The notes: generated from the letters alone by a model not told the origin. A stretch of 12,704 bases of DNA from Nocardia sp. (GCA_013361595.1 JABFXT010000883.1:1-12704), one strand, 5' to 3'; positions 5,368 through 12,704 are shown, counted from the first letter of the stretch. Made by a program: numbers and translations.

Positions 5368-6468
5368 ATGACCGGGTTCCTGCTGGCTCGACCCGACAGC
5401 GTGGTGCGCGGCACCGGGGTACGCGCCGTGCACCGCGATCCGTGGCAGGCCGCCGCCGCGCTCCGTGACGGCTCCGCGAGGGCGATCGCCGGAGCCCTGC
5501 CGTTCGACCCGCGCGAGGCGGCCGCGCTGGTGGAACCGGATGAGCTGATCGACGCCGTGGGGTCGTGGCGGCCCGCCGCCCTCCCGGAACTGCCGGCCGT
5601 CCGGATCGTCGATCGGACCCCGGAGCCGGCCGAACATCGCGCGCGGGTGGCGCGGCTGGTGGCCCTGCTGAACGAGCCCGGCGCCCGGCTGCGCAAAGTG
5701 GTGGCCGCCCGTTCGGTGCGCGTCGCGGCCGACGCCGCCCTGGACCCCGAGGTGATCGCCGGATACCTGCTGATCCGGCATCCGCGCGCGAATGTCTTCG
5801 CGGTCGATCTCACGCCCGCCGGACGCCCCGGTGCGACACTGCTGGGCGCGAGCCCGGAGCTGCTGATCCACCGCCGCGGCACAGCGGTGGAGTTGTATCC
5901 ACTGGCCGGCACCCTGCCTCGGCTCGCGGACCCGGTGGCCGATACAGCGCAGGCGGATCTGCTGGTGGCGAGCGCGAAGAACCACGCCGAACACGCGTTC
6001 GTCGTGGACTGGATCGCCGAACGGCTGGCCCCGGTCTGCACCGGCCTGTCGGTTCCCGAGCGGCCGCGGCTGGTGGCAACTCACGATGTCTGGCATCTGG
6101 GCACCCCGATCCACGGGGTGCTGCGAGAGCCGGCCCCCAGTGCGCTCGAACTGGCCCTGCTCCTGCACCCGACCCCCGCGGTGTGCGGGACTCCGACCGC
6201 GGACGCCCTCGAGTACATCACCGGGCACGAGGAAGACCGGGGTTTCTACGGTGGCGCGGTCGGCTGGTGCACCGCCGACGGTGACGGAACCTGGGTGGTG
6301 GCCATCCGCAGCGCGGAACTCGCGGCCGGCGGCCGGGAGCTGCGCGCCTACGCCGGCGGCGGGATCGTCGCGGCCTCCGACCCGGGCGCCGAACTCGCCG
6401 AGACCACCGCCAAACTACGCACTCTGCTCGGCGCCCTCGATTGCCCCGTACCCTCCGGAGAAGCGTGA
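5368..6468 (+). CDS. entC: Isochorismate synthase (EntC/MenF/DhbC family)
   Basis: A 366-residue chorismate-binding enzyme, slightly shorter than E. coli EntC. Visible landmarks are LRKVVAAR (108-115, with the general-base Lys110), GASPELL (160-166), LAGTLPR (179-185), KNHAEH (204-209), WHLGTP (242-247), LLHPTPAVCG (265-274), EEDRGFYGGAVGW (288-300) and AGGGIV (329-334), then ETTAKL (345-350) with a likely Mg-binding Glu. The PTPA-x-x-G and GFYGG-x-VGW patterns match isochorismate synthases rather than anthranilate or aminodeoxychorismate synthases. The enzyme converts chorismate to isochorismate for menaquinone or for salicylate-type siderophores. No menaquinone (menD) or siderophore partner gene is in the window, so the pathway cannot be decided. 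It may follow the stress gene in a short operon but also has its own leaderless-type promoter. Salicylate synthase is a less likely alternative. Confidence 0.87.
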   Translation: MTGFLLARPDSVVRGTGVRAVHRDPWQAAAALRDGSARAIAGALPFDPREAAALVEPDELIDAVGSWRPAALPELPAVRIVDRTPEPAEHRARVARLVALLNEPGARLRKVVAARSVRVAADAALDPEVIAGYLLIRHPRANVFAVDLTPAGRPGATLLGASPELLIHRRGTAVELYPLAGTLPRLADPVADTAQADLLVASAKNHAEHAFVVDWIAERLAPVCTGLSVPERPRLVATHDVWHLGTPIHGVLREPAPSALELALLLHPTPAVCGTPTADALEYITGHEEDRGFYGGAVGWCTADGDGTWVVAIRSAELAAGGRELRAYAGGGIVAASDPGAELAETTAKLRTLLGALDCPVPSGEA

Positions 6469-6470
6469 AA

Positions 6471-6514
6471 CCGCGGGTCCGGGCGGGTGCGCCCGGGCCG
6501 GGAGCGGACCGCGG
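6471..6514. terminator. GC-rich hairpin cluster after the isochorismate synthase
   Basis: CCGCGG-G-TCCG (6471-6481) pairs with CGGACCGCGG (6505-6514) through one bulged G, enclosing a GGGCG/CGCCC hairpin (6481-6485 with 6490-6494). The stems share a base at 6481, so they may be alternatives. It begins two bases after the stop codon and has no T-tract. In such GC-rich DNA chance folding is possible, so this is a moderate terminator candidate. Confidence 0.4.
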
Positions 6515-6539
6515 TCGGTACCCGGCCGGACGCAACCGT

Positions 6540-6592
6540 TAGGGTGAAACACCCGACGGTGCCTACCTCGACCCCGCCGGTCCTGCTAGGTT
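6540..6592 (+). promoter_or_regulatory. Two -10-like boxes ahead of the DUF2613 gene
   Basis: TAGGTT (6587-6592) fits TANNNT and would start transcription near 6599, giving a leader of about 33 nt that includes GGAG (6621-6624) before ATG 6632. A second hexamer, TAGGGT, lies at 6540-6545. Neither has a convincing -35. They lie in the 163-bp gap between the isochorismate synthase and the DUF2613 gene, which I read as containing no other gene. Confidence 0.4.
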
Positions 6593-6631
6593 GGCCCAGA
6601 TATCTGCCTGCTTCGAGTTTGGAGTGCTGCG

Positions 6632-6802
6632 ATGAAGTTTGCTGTCCCCGGTGTCGCGAGTGCGGTCGGCGGCGCCCTGCTGGGCGCGATCGCGGTCTTC
6701 GCCATCACCGCCGCGCTGCAGCAGAACACCCGCCCCGAGGTCGACCGCAGTGGTAACGCGGACAGCTCGCTGCTGAACAGCGTCGAATACGGCAAGCGCT
6801 GA
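6632..6802 (+). CDS. DUF2613 family micro-protein (Rv0236A-like)
   Basis: A 56-residue protein with one hydrophobic segment (about 6-29, rich in Ala, Gly, Val and Ile) after a short MKFAVPG start, then a polar C-terminal half ending in SVEYGKR. It is either a single-pass membrane protein or a secreted peptide with an uncleaved or cleaved signal. ATG 6632 is preceded by GGAG at 6621-6624 with 7-base spacing. From memory, a protein of this size and hydrophobic pattern (DUF2613; Rv0236A, annotated as a small secreted protein) sits immediately upstream of aftD in mycobacteria, and the same order is found here. Function is unknown. The conserved neighbourhood suggests a partner or accessory role for AftD (inference). 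A strong hairpin separates it from aftD. Confidence 0.85.
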   Translation: MKFAVPGVASAVGGALLGAIAVFAITAALQQNTRPEVDRSGNADSSLLNSVEYGKR

Positions 6803-6821
6803 GACCCGGCCCGATCTCGTC

Positions 6822-6853
6822 CCGTCCCCGCCGGTTCCTTCCGGCGGGGACGG
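6822..6853. terminator. Perfect 13-bp hairpin between the DUF2613 gene and aftD
   Basis: CCGTCCCCGCCGG (6822-6834) and CCGGCGGGGACGG (6841-6853) are exact inverted repeats around a TTCCTT loop. The stem is GC-rich and not followed by a T-tract; it resembles an actinobacterial I-shaped terminator. It ends 17 bp before the aftD start, so it could be a terminator for the DUF2613 transcript, an attenuator, or a leader structure affecting aftD translation. Confidence 0.65.
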
Positions 6854-6870
6854 TAAACGCCTGACCCACG

Positions 6871-9800
6871 GTGCCCGTCCAGTCCGACCCCGTCGTACCC
6901 GCCGGCGCGGCCCCACACTCCGTCCCCGACGCGGCCCCCACCGCCGAGCTGGGCAGGCGCTGGTTCTTCGGGTCGGCTTTCGCCGCCTTCCTGCTGACCT
7001 TCCTGCAGGCCCCCGGTCTCACCGTCGCCGACACCAAATACGATCTCGCCGAGAATCCGCTCGGCTTCCTCACCCGCGCCGCCCACCTCTGGAGCAGCCA
7101 GGCCCCGATGGGGCAGGTACAGAATCAGGCGTACGGCTATTTCTTCCCGCACGGCGCGTTCTTCGCCCTCGGTGATCTCCTGCAGCTACCCGCCTGGATC
7201 ACCCAGCGGATCTGGTGGGCGCTGCTGCTGCTCGCCGGTTTCTGGGGCGTGGTCAAACTCTGTGAAACCCTCGGGATCGGCAGTCGCGGCTCGCGGGTCG
7301 TCGCGGCCGCCGCATTCGCCCTCTCCCCGCGGGTACTGACCACCGTCGGCTCGATCTCCTCGGAGACCCTGCCGATGATGCTGGCGCCGTGGGTCCTGCT
7401 CGCCCCCGCCGCGCTCGGCACCGCCTACCGTCGGCACCGGCGCGGCGGCGCCCGCTCACCCGCGGGCAGCGCCGTGGCGTTGGCGCTGATGGGGGCGGTG
7501 AACGCGGTGGCGACGGTGGCCGCTTTCCTGCCCGCGCTGCTGTGGTGGGCGAGTTTCCGTCCCAACCGCACCTGGTGGCGGTTCACCCTGGCCTGGATTC
7601 CGCTGCTCGCGCTGGCGGTGGCCTGGTGGGCGGTACCGCTGCTGCTGCTCGGCCGGGTCAGCCCACCGTTTCTCGACTACATCGAATCGTCCGGGGTCAC
7701 CACACAGTGGGCTTCGCTGGGCGAGGTACTGCGCGGTACCGACAGCTGGACACCGATCGTCTCCCCGGAGCGGATCGCGGGCGCGGTCCTGGTCACCCAG
7801 CCCGCCGCGGTGCTGGCCACCGGTCTGGTCGCCGCGGTCGGGATGGCAGGGCTCGCGCTGCCGTCGATGCCGTCCCGTGGGCGGCTGGTGCTGATCCTCT
7901 GCGTCGGATTGACCGGCATCTGCGCCGGCTATGTGGGGCAGCTGGGCGGACCGTTCGCCGAACCCATCCGGATCTTCCTCGATTCCGGTGGCGCGCCGCT
8001 GCGCAATGTCCACAAACTGGAGCCGCTGATCCGGCTACCGCTGGTGCTGGGCATCGCCCAACTACTGGCCAAGGTGCCGCTACCGGCATCGGTCCGTCCC
8101 GAGGTGTGGCGCGCGGCGTTCGCCAATCCGCACCGGGACCGCCGGGTCGCGGTGGCCCTGCTGGTGCTCGCGGCACTGGCACTGTCCAGTTCGCTGGCCT
8201 GGACCGGTAAGCTCGCGCCGCGCGGCGCGTACGACAGCGTGCCCGCCTACTGGCAGCAGACCGCGGACTGGTTGCACGACAATGCCGCCGATACCCGCGC
8301 GCTGGTCGTACCCGGCGCCCCCTTCGGCAGTCAGGTGTGGGGCCTGACCCGGGACGAGCCGCTGCAGGCCCTGGCCGAATCCCCGTGGGCGGTGCGGGAC
8401 GCGGTTCCGTTGAACCCGCCCGGCACCATCCGGGCAATGGATTCGGTCCAGCGCCTGATCGCCGACGGCCGCCCGTCCGACGGGCTGGCCGCCGCCCTGC
8501 GCGGGCAGGGAATCGGTGTCCTGGTGTTGCGCAACGATCTCGATCCGGACACCTCCCGTTCGACCAGACCGATGCTGGCGCACAGCGCGGTGGAGGGTTC
8601 GCCGGGCCTGCACAAGGTCGCCGAGTTCGGGAAGCCGGTGGAAAACGATCCCGGCAGAGACGATTTCGTGGCCGACGCGGATCTGCGACCCGACTACCCC
8701 GCGGTGGAGAGCTACCGGGTCGACGTACCGGCCCCGGGCGAACCCGCGGATGTGCGCGGCGGAACCGGTGCGCCCGGACAATTCCCGGGCGCGTACACGG
8801 TTCCGCTCGAATCGGTCCCGGTGGTGCAGGGCGGGCCGGAGGTGCTGGAACGTCTGCACCGCGACCCCGCCACCTCGCACGAACCCACGCTGCTGGCCGC
8901 CGATGCCGCGGCGGCGGGGCTACCGGCGAGCCCGGTCACGGTGACCGACACCCCGATGAACCGGGAAACCGATTTCGGCAGGGTCGACAACCACAGTTCC
9001 GCCCTGCGCGCGCCCGGCGACGCGCGCCATACCCACAACCTGGTTCCCGACTACGACGTACCGGGGGCCGAAACGGTGCAGGGTGGCTGGACCGGCGCGA
9101 CCATCACCGCATCCGGTTCGGCGGCCGACGCCACGCAGATCGGCGGCGCCGCCCCCGGGAACTCGACAGCGGCCGCGGTCGACGGCGATCCGGCGACCGC
9201 CTGGATCAGCAATGCGGGCGAATACGCGCTGGGCCAATGGATCCGGCTCGACCTCGACAAACCGTTCCGATCCGGATTGCTGCGCTTCACCACCACTCCG
9301 GCCGCCATCGGCGATCCGGTGAAATGGGTGGAGGTGCGGACGAACAACGGCAGTGTCTCGGCCCGCATCAGCGAACCCGGCGAACCGGTTTCGGTCGCTC
9401 TGCCGGTCGGTTCCACCGAATGGGTGAAGATCACCGCGATCCGCACCGAACGCGGCAGCACCGGCGGCCAGTTCGGCATCAGCGAACTCGGCCTGGACGA
9501 CTACACCGTGCGCGAAGCCCCGGTTCCGGTCGATATCCGGCACCGGACCGTCCTGCCGCCGCCCCCGGCGGGCGCCACCGTCACCGGCTGGGATCTCGGT
9601 CAGGAATTCCCCGGTCGCAGCGCATGTTTCGATAGTCCCGACCGCGTCCGCTGTGCGAAAGGGCTGGCGCTGGCACCGGAGGAGCTGGGGCCGTTCGGGC
9701 GCACCCTCTCGGTTCCCGAGCCGGTCACCGTCGACCCGGTGCTCATGGTCCGCCCGCGGCAGGGACCCGCGCTGGAGGCGCTGCTCACCGACCCGGCACG

Positions 9801-11151
9801 GCCGGTGGCACGTGGTGCCTCCGATGTCGGCGACCTGCGGGGTTCCGCGTTCGCCGCGACCGACGGCGATCCGCGCACCAGCTGGACCGCGCCCGAGGAC
9901 ACGGTCCGTGACACGCTGGGGCCCAAACCGTCCCTGACGATCGAACTTCCGGAACCCACGCTGGTGACCGGACTCGAACTGACCCCGTCCCTGGGCGGTC
10001 TGCCCGCCGCACCCACCTCGGTCACAGTGAATCTGGGCGACGGTCCGCAGGTCCGCGAACTCGAGGAACCCGACGAGGTCTCCCGGATCGATCTGCATCC
10101 CACGGTGACCGACCGGATCGAATTGAACATCCGCAGCTGGGAATCCGTGCTCGACCGGACCGCGCTCGGCTACCACCAGCCGCAGCCGCCCGGGCTCGCC
10201 GAGGTCGGTGTCCTGGGACCGCAGTATCCGCCGCCCGCCGCGGCGGACCGCACGGTGACCGTCGGCTGCGATCCCGGACCCACCGTCGCGGTGGGCGGCC
10301 GGCTGGTGCACACCAGCGTCACCGCTACGGTGGGCGAACTACGTTCCGGCAACCCGGTTCCCGCTCAGGTCTGTCCCGATCTGCCGCAGGACACCGAGGC
10401 GTTCCCAGCCACCGAACCCGGAGCCGTACGGCCGGTCTCCCTCCCGGCGGGCGAGGTCGACGTCCTGGTCGCGCCGACCGAACTGTTCTTCGTCGACCGA
10501 CTGCGTCTGGTGAACACCCCGCCGGCGGCCCCTACCGCCGGTGCCGGGACCCGGCTGCTGACCCTCCCGCTGAGCACCAACGCCGGCTGGTCGGCCCATA
10601 CCGCCGACGGCCGCGAACTCCGGCCGATCGTGGTCGACGGCTGGCAGCAGGGCTGGCTGTTACCGGCCGACGCGACCGGCCCGGTCACGATCTCCTTCCC
10701 GATCGACAGCTGGTACCGGCTCGCCATCGGTGTCGGACTGCTACTGCTGCTACCCCTCATCGCGCTCGCTGTTCCGCGGGGATCCCGGAACCGCCCGGCC
10801 GCACCCACGCCGGGTGTGTGGTCACCGCGGATACTCGCGACGCTCGGTCTGACGGCCGCGGCGACCCTGATCGCCGGGATCACCGGCACCGTGCTCACTG
10901 TCGCGGGGCTCGCGGCGCTCCGGTTCCTGCCCCGGATTCCACGCCGCGTCCTCGCGGCGATCGCCGGCACCGGTACCGCTGTCTCGGCGGCCGCGCTGTC
11001 GACCGGCCCGTGGCGGATGCCGGGCGGTTATATGGGTGATTCGCTGTGGGTCCAGTTCCCGGCGCTGGTGGCGGTGGTGGCGGTGGGTCTGTCCGCGCTG
11101 CCGCGGATCAGGCGGGAGCCGGCAGCGGACGACGCGCCGCCGACCGGATGA
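6871..11151 (+). CDS. aftD: AftD, alpha-(1->3)-arabinofuranosyltransferase (GT-C, DUF3367)
   Basis: A very large (1426-residue) membrane glycosyltransferase. The N-terminal GT-C domain begins around 31-50 with the first membrane helix, followed by the acidic periplasmic-loop motif VADTKYDLAENPLGFL (52-67; Asp54 and Asp58 are catalytic candidates), then FFPHGAFFALGD (91-102), and many membrane helices to about residue 450. A long extracytoplasmic region (about 470-1275) contains two discoidin/F5-8-like carbohydrate-binding modules marked by DGDPATAW (near 770) and DGDPRTSW (near 997). Several hydrophobic helices follow from about 1278 to the C-terminus. Known family: AftD transfers arabinofuranose from decaprenyl-phosphoryl arabinose to create alpha-1,3 branches in arabinogalactan and lipoarabinomannan. 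Its length matches mycobacterial AftD (about 1400). GTG 6871 is forced: an in-frame TGA lies at 6862-6864 and no other start precedes the first helix. No Shine-Dalgarno is visible. The 3' end overlaps the convergent flippase-like gene by 44 bp. Confidence 0.95.
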   Translation: MPVQSDPVVPAGAAPHSVPDAAPTAELGRRWFFGSAFAAFLLTFLQAPGLTVADTKYDLAENPLGFLTRAAHLWSSQAPMGQVQNQAYGYFFPHGAFFALGDLLQLPAWITQRIWWALLLLAGFWGVVKLCETLGIGSRGSRVVAAAAFALSPRVLTTVGSISSETLPMMLAPWVLLAPAALGTAYRRHRRGGARSPAGSAVALALMGAVNAVATVAAFLPALLWWASFRPNRTWWRFTLAWIPLLALAVAWWAVPLLLLGRVSPPFLDYIESSGVTTQWASLGEVLRGTDSWTPIVSPERIAGAVLVTQPAAVLATGLVAAVGMAGLALPSMPSRGRLVLILCVGLTGICAGYVGQLGGPFAEPIRIFLDSGGAPLRNVHKLEPLIRLPLVLGIAQLLAKVPLPASVRPEVWRAAFANPHRDRRVAVALLVLAALALSSSLAWTGKLAPRGAYDSVPAYWQQTADWLHDNAADTRALVVPGAPFGSQVWGLTRDEPLQALAESPWAVRDAVPLNPPGTIRAMDSVQRLIADGRPSDGLAAALRGQGIGVLVLRNDLDPDTSRSTRPMLAHSAVEGSPGLHKVAEFGKPVENDPGRDDFVADADLRPDYPAVESYRVDVPAPGEPADVRGGTGAPGQFPGAYTVPLESVPVVQGGPEVLERLHRDPATSHEPTLLAADAAAAGLPASPVTVTDTPMNRETDFGRVDNHSSALRAPGDARHTHNLVPDYDVPGAETVQGGWTGATITASGSAADATQIGGAAPGNSTAAAVDGDPATAWISNAGEYALGQWIRLDLDKPFRSGLLRFTTTPAAIGDPVKWVEVRTNNGSVSARISEPGEPVSVALPVGSTEWVKITAIRTERGSTGGQFGISELGLDDYTVREAPVPVDIRHRTVLPPPPAGATVTGWDLGQEFPGRSACFDSPDRVRCAKGLALAPEELGPFGRTLSVPEPVTVDPVLMVRPRQGPALEALLTDPARPVARGASDVGDLRGSAFAATDGDPRTSWTAPEDTVRDTLGPKPSLTIELPEPTLVTGLELTPSLGGLPAAPTSVTVNLGDGPQVRELEEPDEVSRIDLHPTVTDRIELNIRSWESVLDRTALGYHQPQPPGLAEVGVLGPQYPPPAAADRTVTVGCDPGPTVAVGGRLVHTSVTATVGELRSGNPVPAQVCPDLPQDTEAFPATEPGAVRPVSLPAGEVDVLVAPTELFFVDRLRLVNTPPAAPTAGAGTRLLTLPLSTNAGWSAHTADGRELRPIVVDGWQQGWLLPADATGPVTISFPIDSWYRLAIGVGLLLLLPLIALAVPRGSRNRPAAPTPGVWSPRILATLGLTAAATLIAGITGTVLTVAGLAALRFLPRIPRRVLAAIAGTGTAVSAAALSTGPWRMPGGYMGDSLWVQFPALVAVVAVGLSALPRIRREPAADDAPPTG

Positions 11152-12352
11152 CCAGGGCCGCGACGAGAGTCGTGGTCACCGCCGCCACCGACGCGACCGT
11201 CGCGATCAGCTCGGTCACGCTGTTCGCCAGGGTCAGCACAAGGGTCACCTCCAGTACCAGCCCGGCCCAGGCGAGTCCGGCGAGCGCGGTACGTTTCACC
11301 GCGATGGCCGACAGCAGTGCGCCCTGCAGTACCGCCAGGATCGCGCCGTGCAACGCGAACAACCACAGCAATCCCTGAATCGGCGCGTAGTCCTGTCCCG
11401 CGAGCAGCGGGGCCAGCGGTGCGGCCACCGCCGCTCCCGCCACCGCGAACACCCCGATCCCGGACAGCACGGCGAGTGCCGACCGGACCGCCGAGCCCGA
11501 CGAGGCCGGTTGCGCCATCCGCGGATACAGCACCACCCCGACCGCCTGCGGTAACCAGAACGCGATCTTGGTGGCGATGGTGCCCAGGGCGTATCGGCTC
11601 GCGTCGGTTTCGTCCAGCACGATCCGGACCACGATGAGATCCGCCGAGGACAGCGCCATCAACGCCGCCTGCACCTGCGCGGCCTGCAGCACCGCGAAAA
11701 CCCCGGCGAGCCCGGCCGAGACACCCGCCGCACCGTCGGGCACCGACCCGGGGCCGTCCGCCGGTACCGGCGGTACCGGCCGGCCCGCCACCGTCCGGGC
11801 GTACACCGCGGCGGCGGCGATACCGCCGGCCGCCGCCCACAGCGCGGGGGTCGCACCGCCACCGCAGGCCAGCACCACGAGCGCCGGCAGCACTTTGGCG
11901 ATACCGGCGACCCCGAGCACCACGGCCAACCCCCGGAAACGCCCCGCCCCCTGCAGCACTCCCTGCTCTCCGGCCAACACCACGAGCGCGGGCGCCGATC
12001 CCAGTGCCGCCGCCGACGCCGCGATCCCGACCTCGAGCACCGCGCTCACCACCGGCACCAGCACCACGACCGCCGCGGCCACCAGCAGCGCGCACCGCAG
12101 GCGCAGCGCCCGGAGCGCGGAGATATCGGCCCCGTGTACGAGTTCGCGGGCCACCACGTTCTGCAATGCGAGCGCGGGCACCGCGCACAGCAGCTGCACC
12201 GCGAGCAGACTGGCGAATTCGCTGTAACCGGTCACGCCGAGCCAGCGCCCGGCCAGCAGCTGCAGCAGATAGCTCGCGATATTCGCGGTCATCGCCCCCG
12301 CGGTCACCAGGGTCATGTCCGCCACGGCGGGGAGACGGCGAACGAACTGCAC
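11108..12352 (-). CDS. Oligosaccharide flippase-like (MOP superfamily) membrane protein
   Basis: A 414-residue polytopic membrane protein composed almost entirely of hydrophobic helices (about 12 by eye). The N-terminal pattern, a helix followed by LLAGRWLGVTGYSEFASLLA (residues near 33-52), and the internal repeat feel of IVVRIVLDETDASRYALGTI (middle of the protein, after residue 230) match the polysaccharide-synthesis/Wzx-like branch, where a residue pair such as D-x-x-xxR recurs at the start of the second half. The family moves lipid-linked sugars across the membrane. The substrate cannot be told from sequence; the setting beside aftD suggests an envelope arabinan or mannan intermediate (inference). 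The start is GTG 12352, with only a weak G-rich stretch upstream; a start at the internal ATG, residue 13, is possible. Its 3' end lies inside the end of aftD. Confidence 0.75.
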   Translation of the reverse strand: MQFVRRLPAVADMTLVTAGAMTANIASYLLQLLAGRWLGVTGYSEFASLLAVQLLCAVPALALQNVVARELVHGADISALRALRLRCALLVAAAVVVLVPVVSAVLEVGIAASAAALGSAPALVVLAGEQGVLQGAGRFRGLAVVLGVAGIAKVLPALVVLACGGGATPALWAAAGGIAAAAVYARTVAGRPVPPVPADGPGSVPDGAAGVSAGLAGVFAVLQAAQVQAALMALSSADLIVVRIVLDETDASRYALGTIATKIAFWLPQAVGVVLYPRMAQPASSGSAVRSALAVLSGIGVFAVAGAAVAAPLAPLLAGQDYAPIQGLLWLFALHGAILAVLQGALLSAIAVKRTALAGLAWAGLVLEVTLVLTLANSVTELIATVASVAAVTTTLVAALVIRSAARRPLPAPA

Positions 12353-12415
12353 GTGCGCAAGTGTCCCACCCGGCCCGGCACGGATACCGGTCCGCCCCGC
12401 CGCGCCGACCGGACG

Positions 12416-12421
12416 TAGGGT
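12416..12421 (+). promoter_or_regulatory. TANNNT -10 box of the right-edge membrane gene
   Basis: TAGGGT lies 8 bp before GTG 12430, a geometry close to that at lpqI and the isochorismate synthase, and would give a nearly leaderless transcript. The same bases could instead be read as a weak purine-rich ribosome site. The gap to the divergent flippase-like gene is 77 bp. Confidence 0.35.
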
Positions 12422-12429
12422 GACTGGCC

Positions 12430-12704
12430 GTGAGTGCGCAACGTGCAGGCCGGTGGACGCCGCTGCTCCCGGCCGGTTACAGCCTGCTGCTCACACTCCT
12501 CGTCACCGCCCCCCTGCTCCGGCCGGGATACCAGCTGCTCCGCGATGCCGTGAGCACTCCGCGCTCCTACCCGACCGACGCCGCGCTCGGTCTCGGTGAC
12601 GCCGCCCCACGGGCGGTGCCCCAGGACGGACTGCTGGCCGCGCTCTCCCCGGTGGTCGACGGCGGACTCATCGTGAAGGTCGTCCTGCTGACCGCGCTGT
12701 GGGC
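12430..12704 (+). CDS. N-terminus of a polytopic membrane protein, possibly GT-C-like (cut by window edge)
   Basis: 91 codons are visible from GTG 12430, open to the right edge. A short basic N-terminus (SAQRAGRW) leads into a membrane helix (about residues 13-30, Leu-rich), then an extracytoplasmic stretch PGYQLLRDAVSTPRSYPTD (about 32-50) and a second hydrophobic segment beginning near residue 79. A helix followed by a loop with a conserved acidic residue (RDAVSTPR) recalls the first loop of GT-C glycosyltransferases and of large uncharacterised envelope proteins such as Rv0226c, but I am not certain of either. The position beside aftD and a flippase-like gene favours an envelope glycan role (inference). 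Confidence 0.7.
   Translation, partial: MSAQRAGRWTPLLPAGYSLLLTLLVTAPLLRPGYQLLRDAVSTPRSYPTDAALGLGDAAPRAVPQDGLLAALSPVVDGGLIVKVVLLTALW

Noticed and set aside
4798..6228. 476-residue minus-strand frame opposite the stress and isochorismate synthase genes
   Set aside because: It is a composition-driven shadow, rich in Arg, Gly, Gln and His, opposite two genes with clear catalytic or binding motifs.
8337..10311. Long frames on both strands within aftD (8337-9635 + and 8920-10311 -)
   Set aside because: Both lie inside the continuous AftD frame, which carries carbohydrate-binding-module motifs through this interval; the alternatives have no domain features.
11028..12188. 386-residue Arg/Gly-rich minus-strand frame over the flippase-like gene
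   Set aside because: It is out of frame with a hydrophobic polytopic protein and is low complexity; no membrane or enzyme pattern.

Overview
The window is GC-rich (roughly 70%) actinobacterial DNA from a mycolic-acid-bearing member of the Mycobacteriales, most likely Nocardia or a close relative. This rests on gene content: an AftD arabinofuranosyltransferase preceded by a DUF2613 micro-protein, an LpqI-type lipoprotein N-acetylglucosaminidase next to a TetR regulator, and a TmaT-like membrane acyltransferase. From memory, these resemble Mycobacterium tuberculosis Rv0236c, Rv0236A, Rv0237, Rv0238 and Rv0228. No database could be searched, so every assignment comes from reading motifs. I saw no rRNA, tRNA, CRISPR array, insertion sequence or phage gene.

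Layout. Positions 1-61 (-) may hold the first codons of a gene running off the left edge. Positions 152-1441 (+) encode a membrane acyltransferase (TmaT-like). It converges, with only 9 bp between, on 1451-2638 (-), a DUF5685 protein ending in an extraordinary cysteine-rich tail. Upstream of that on the same strand are a TetR regulator (2751-3383) with a palindromic operator over its own promoter, and the lipoprotein glycosidase LpqI (3545-4720), followed by two hairpins. Divergently, 4825-5337 (+) encodes a universal stress protein and 5368-6468 (+) an isochorismate synthase. Then come the 56-residue DUF2613 protein (6632-6802), a 13-bp perfect hairpin, and the 1426-residue AftD (6871-11151). 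AftD overlaps by 44 bp, tail to tail, a flippase-like membrane protein (11108-12352, -). Divergent from the flippase, a polytopic membrane protein begins at 12430 and is cut by the right edge.

How the genes fit together. AftD (arabinan branching of arabinogalactan and lipoarabinomannan), the TmaT-like protein (acetylation of trehalose mycolate before export), LpqI (peptidoglycan muropeptide recycling) and the flippase-like protein all point to building and turnover of the mycolyl-arabinogalactan-peptidoglycan envelope. The stress protein, isochorismate synthase and DUF5685 protein are not obviously part of that theme. Several genes (lpqI, the isochorismate synthase, the right-edge gene) have a TANNNT -10-like hexamer 6-8 bp before the start codon and no clear Shine-Dalgarno sequence, which suggests leaderless transcripts.

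The least explained items are the DUF5685 protein with 18 cysteines in its last 35 residues, and the uncharacterised flippase-like and right-edge membrane proteins beside aftD.
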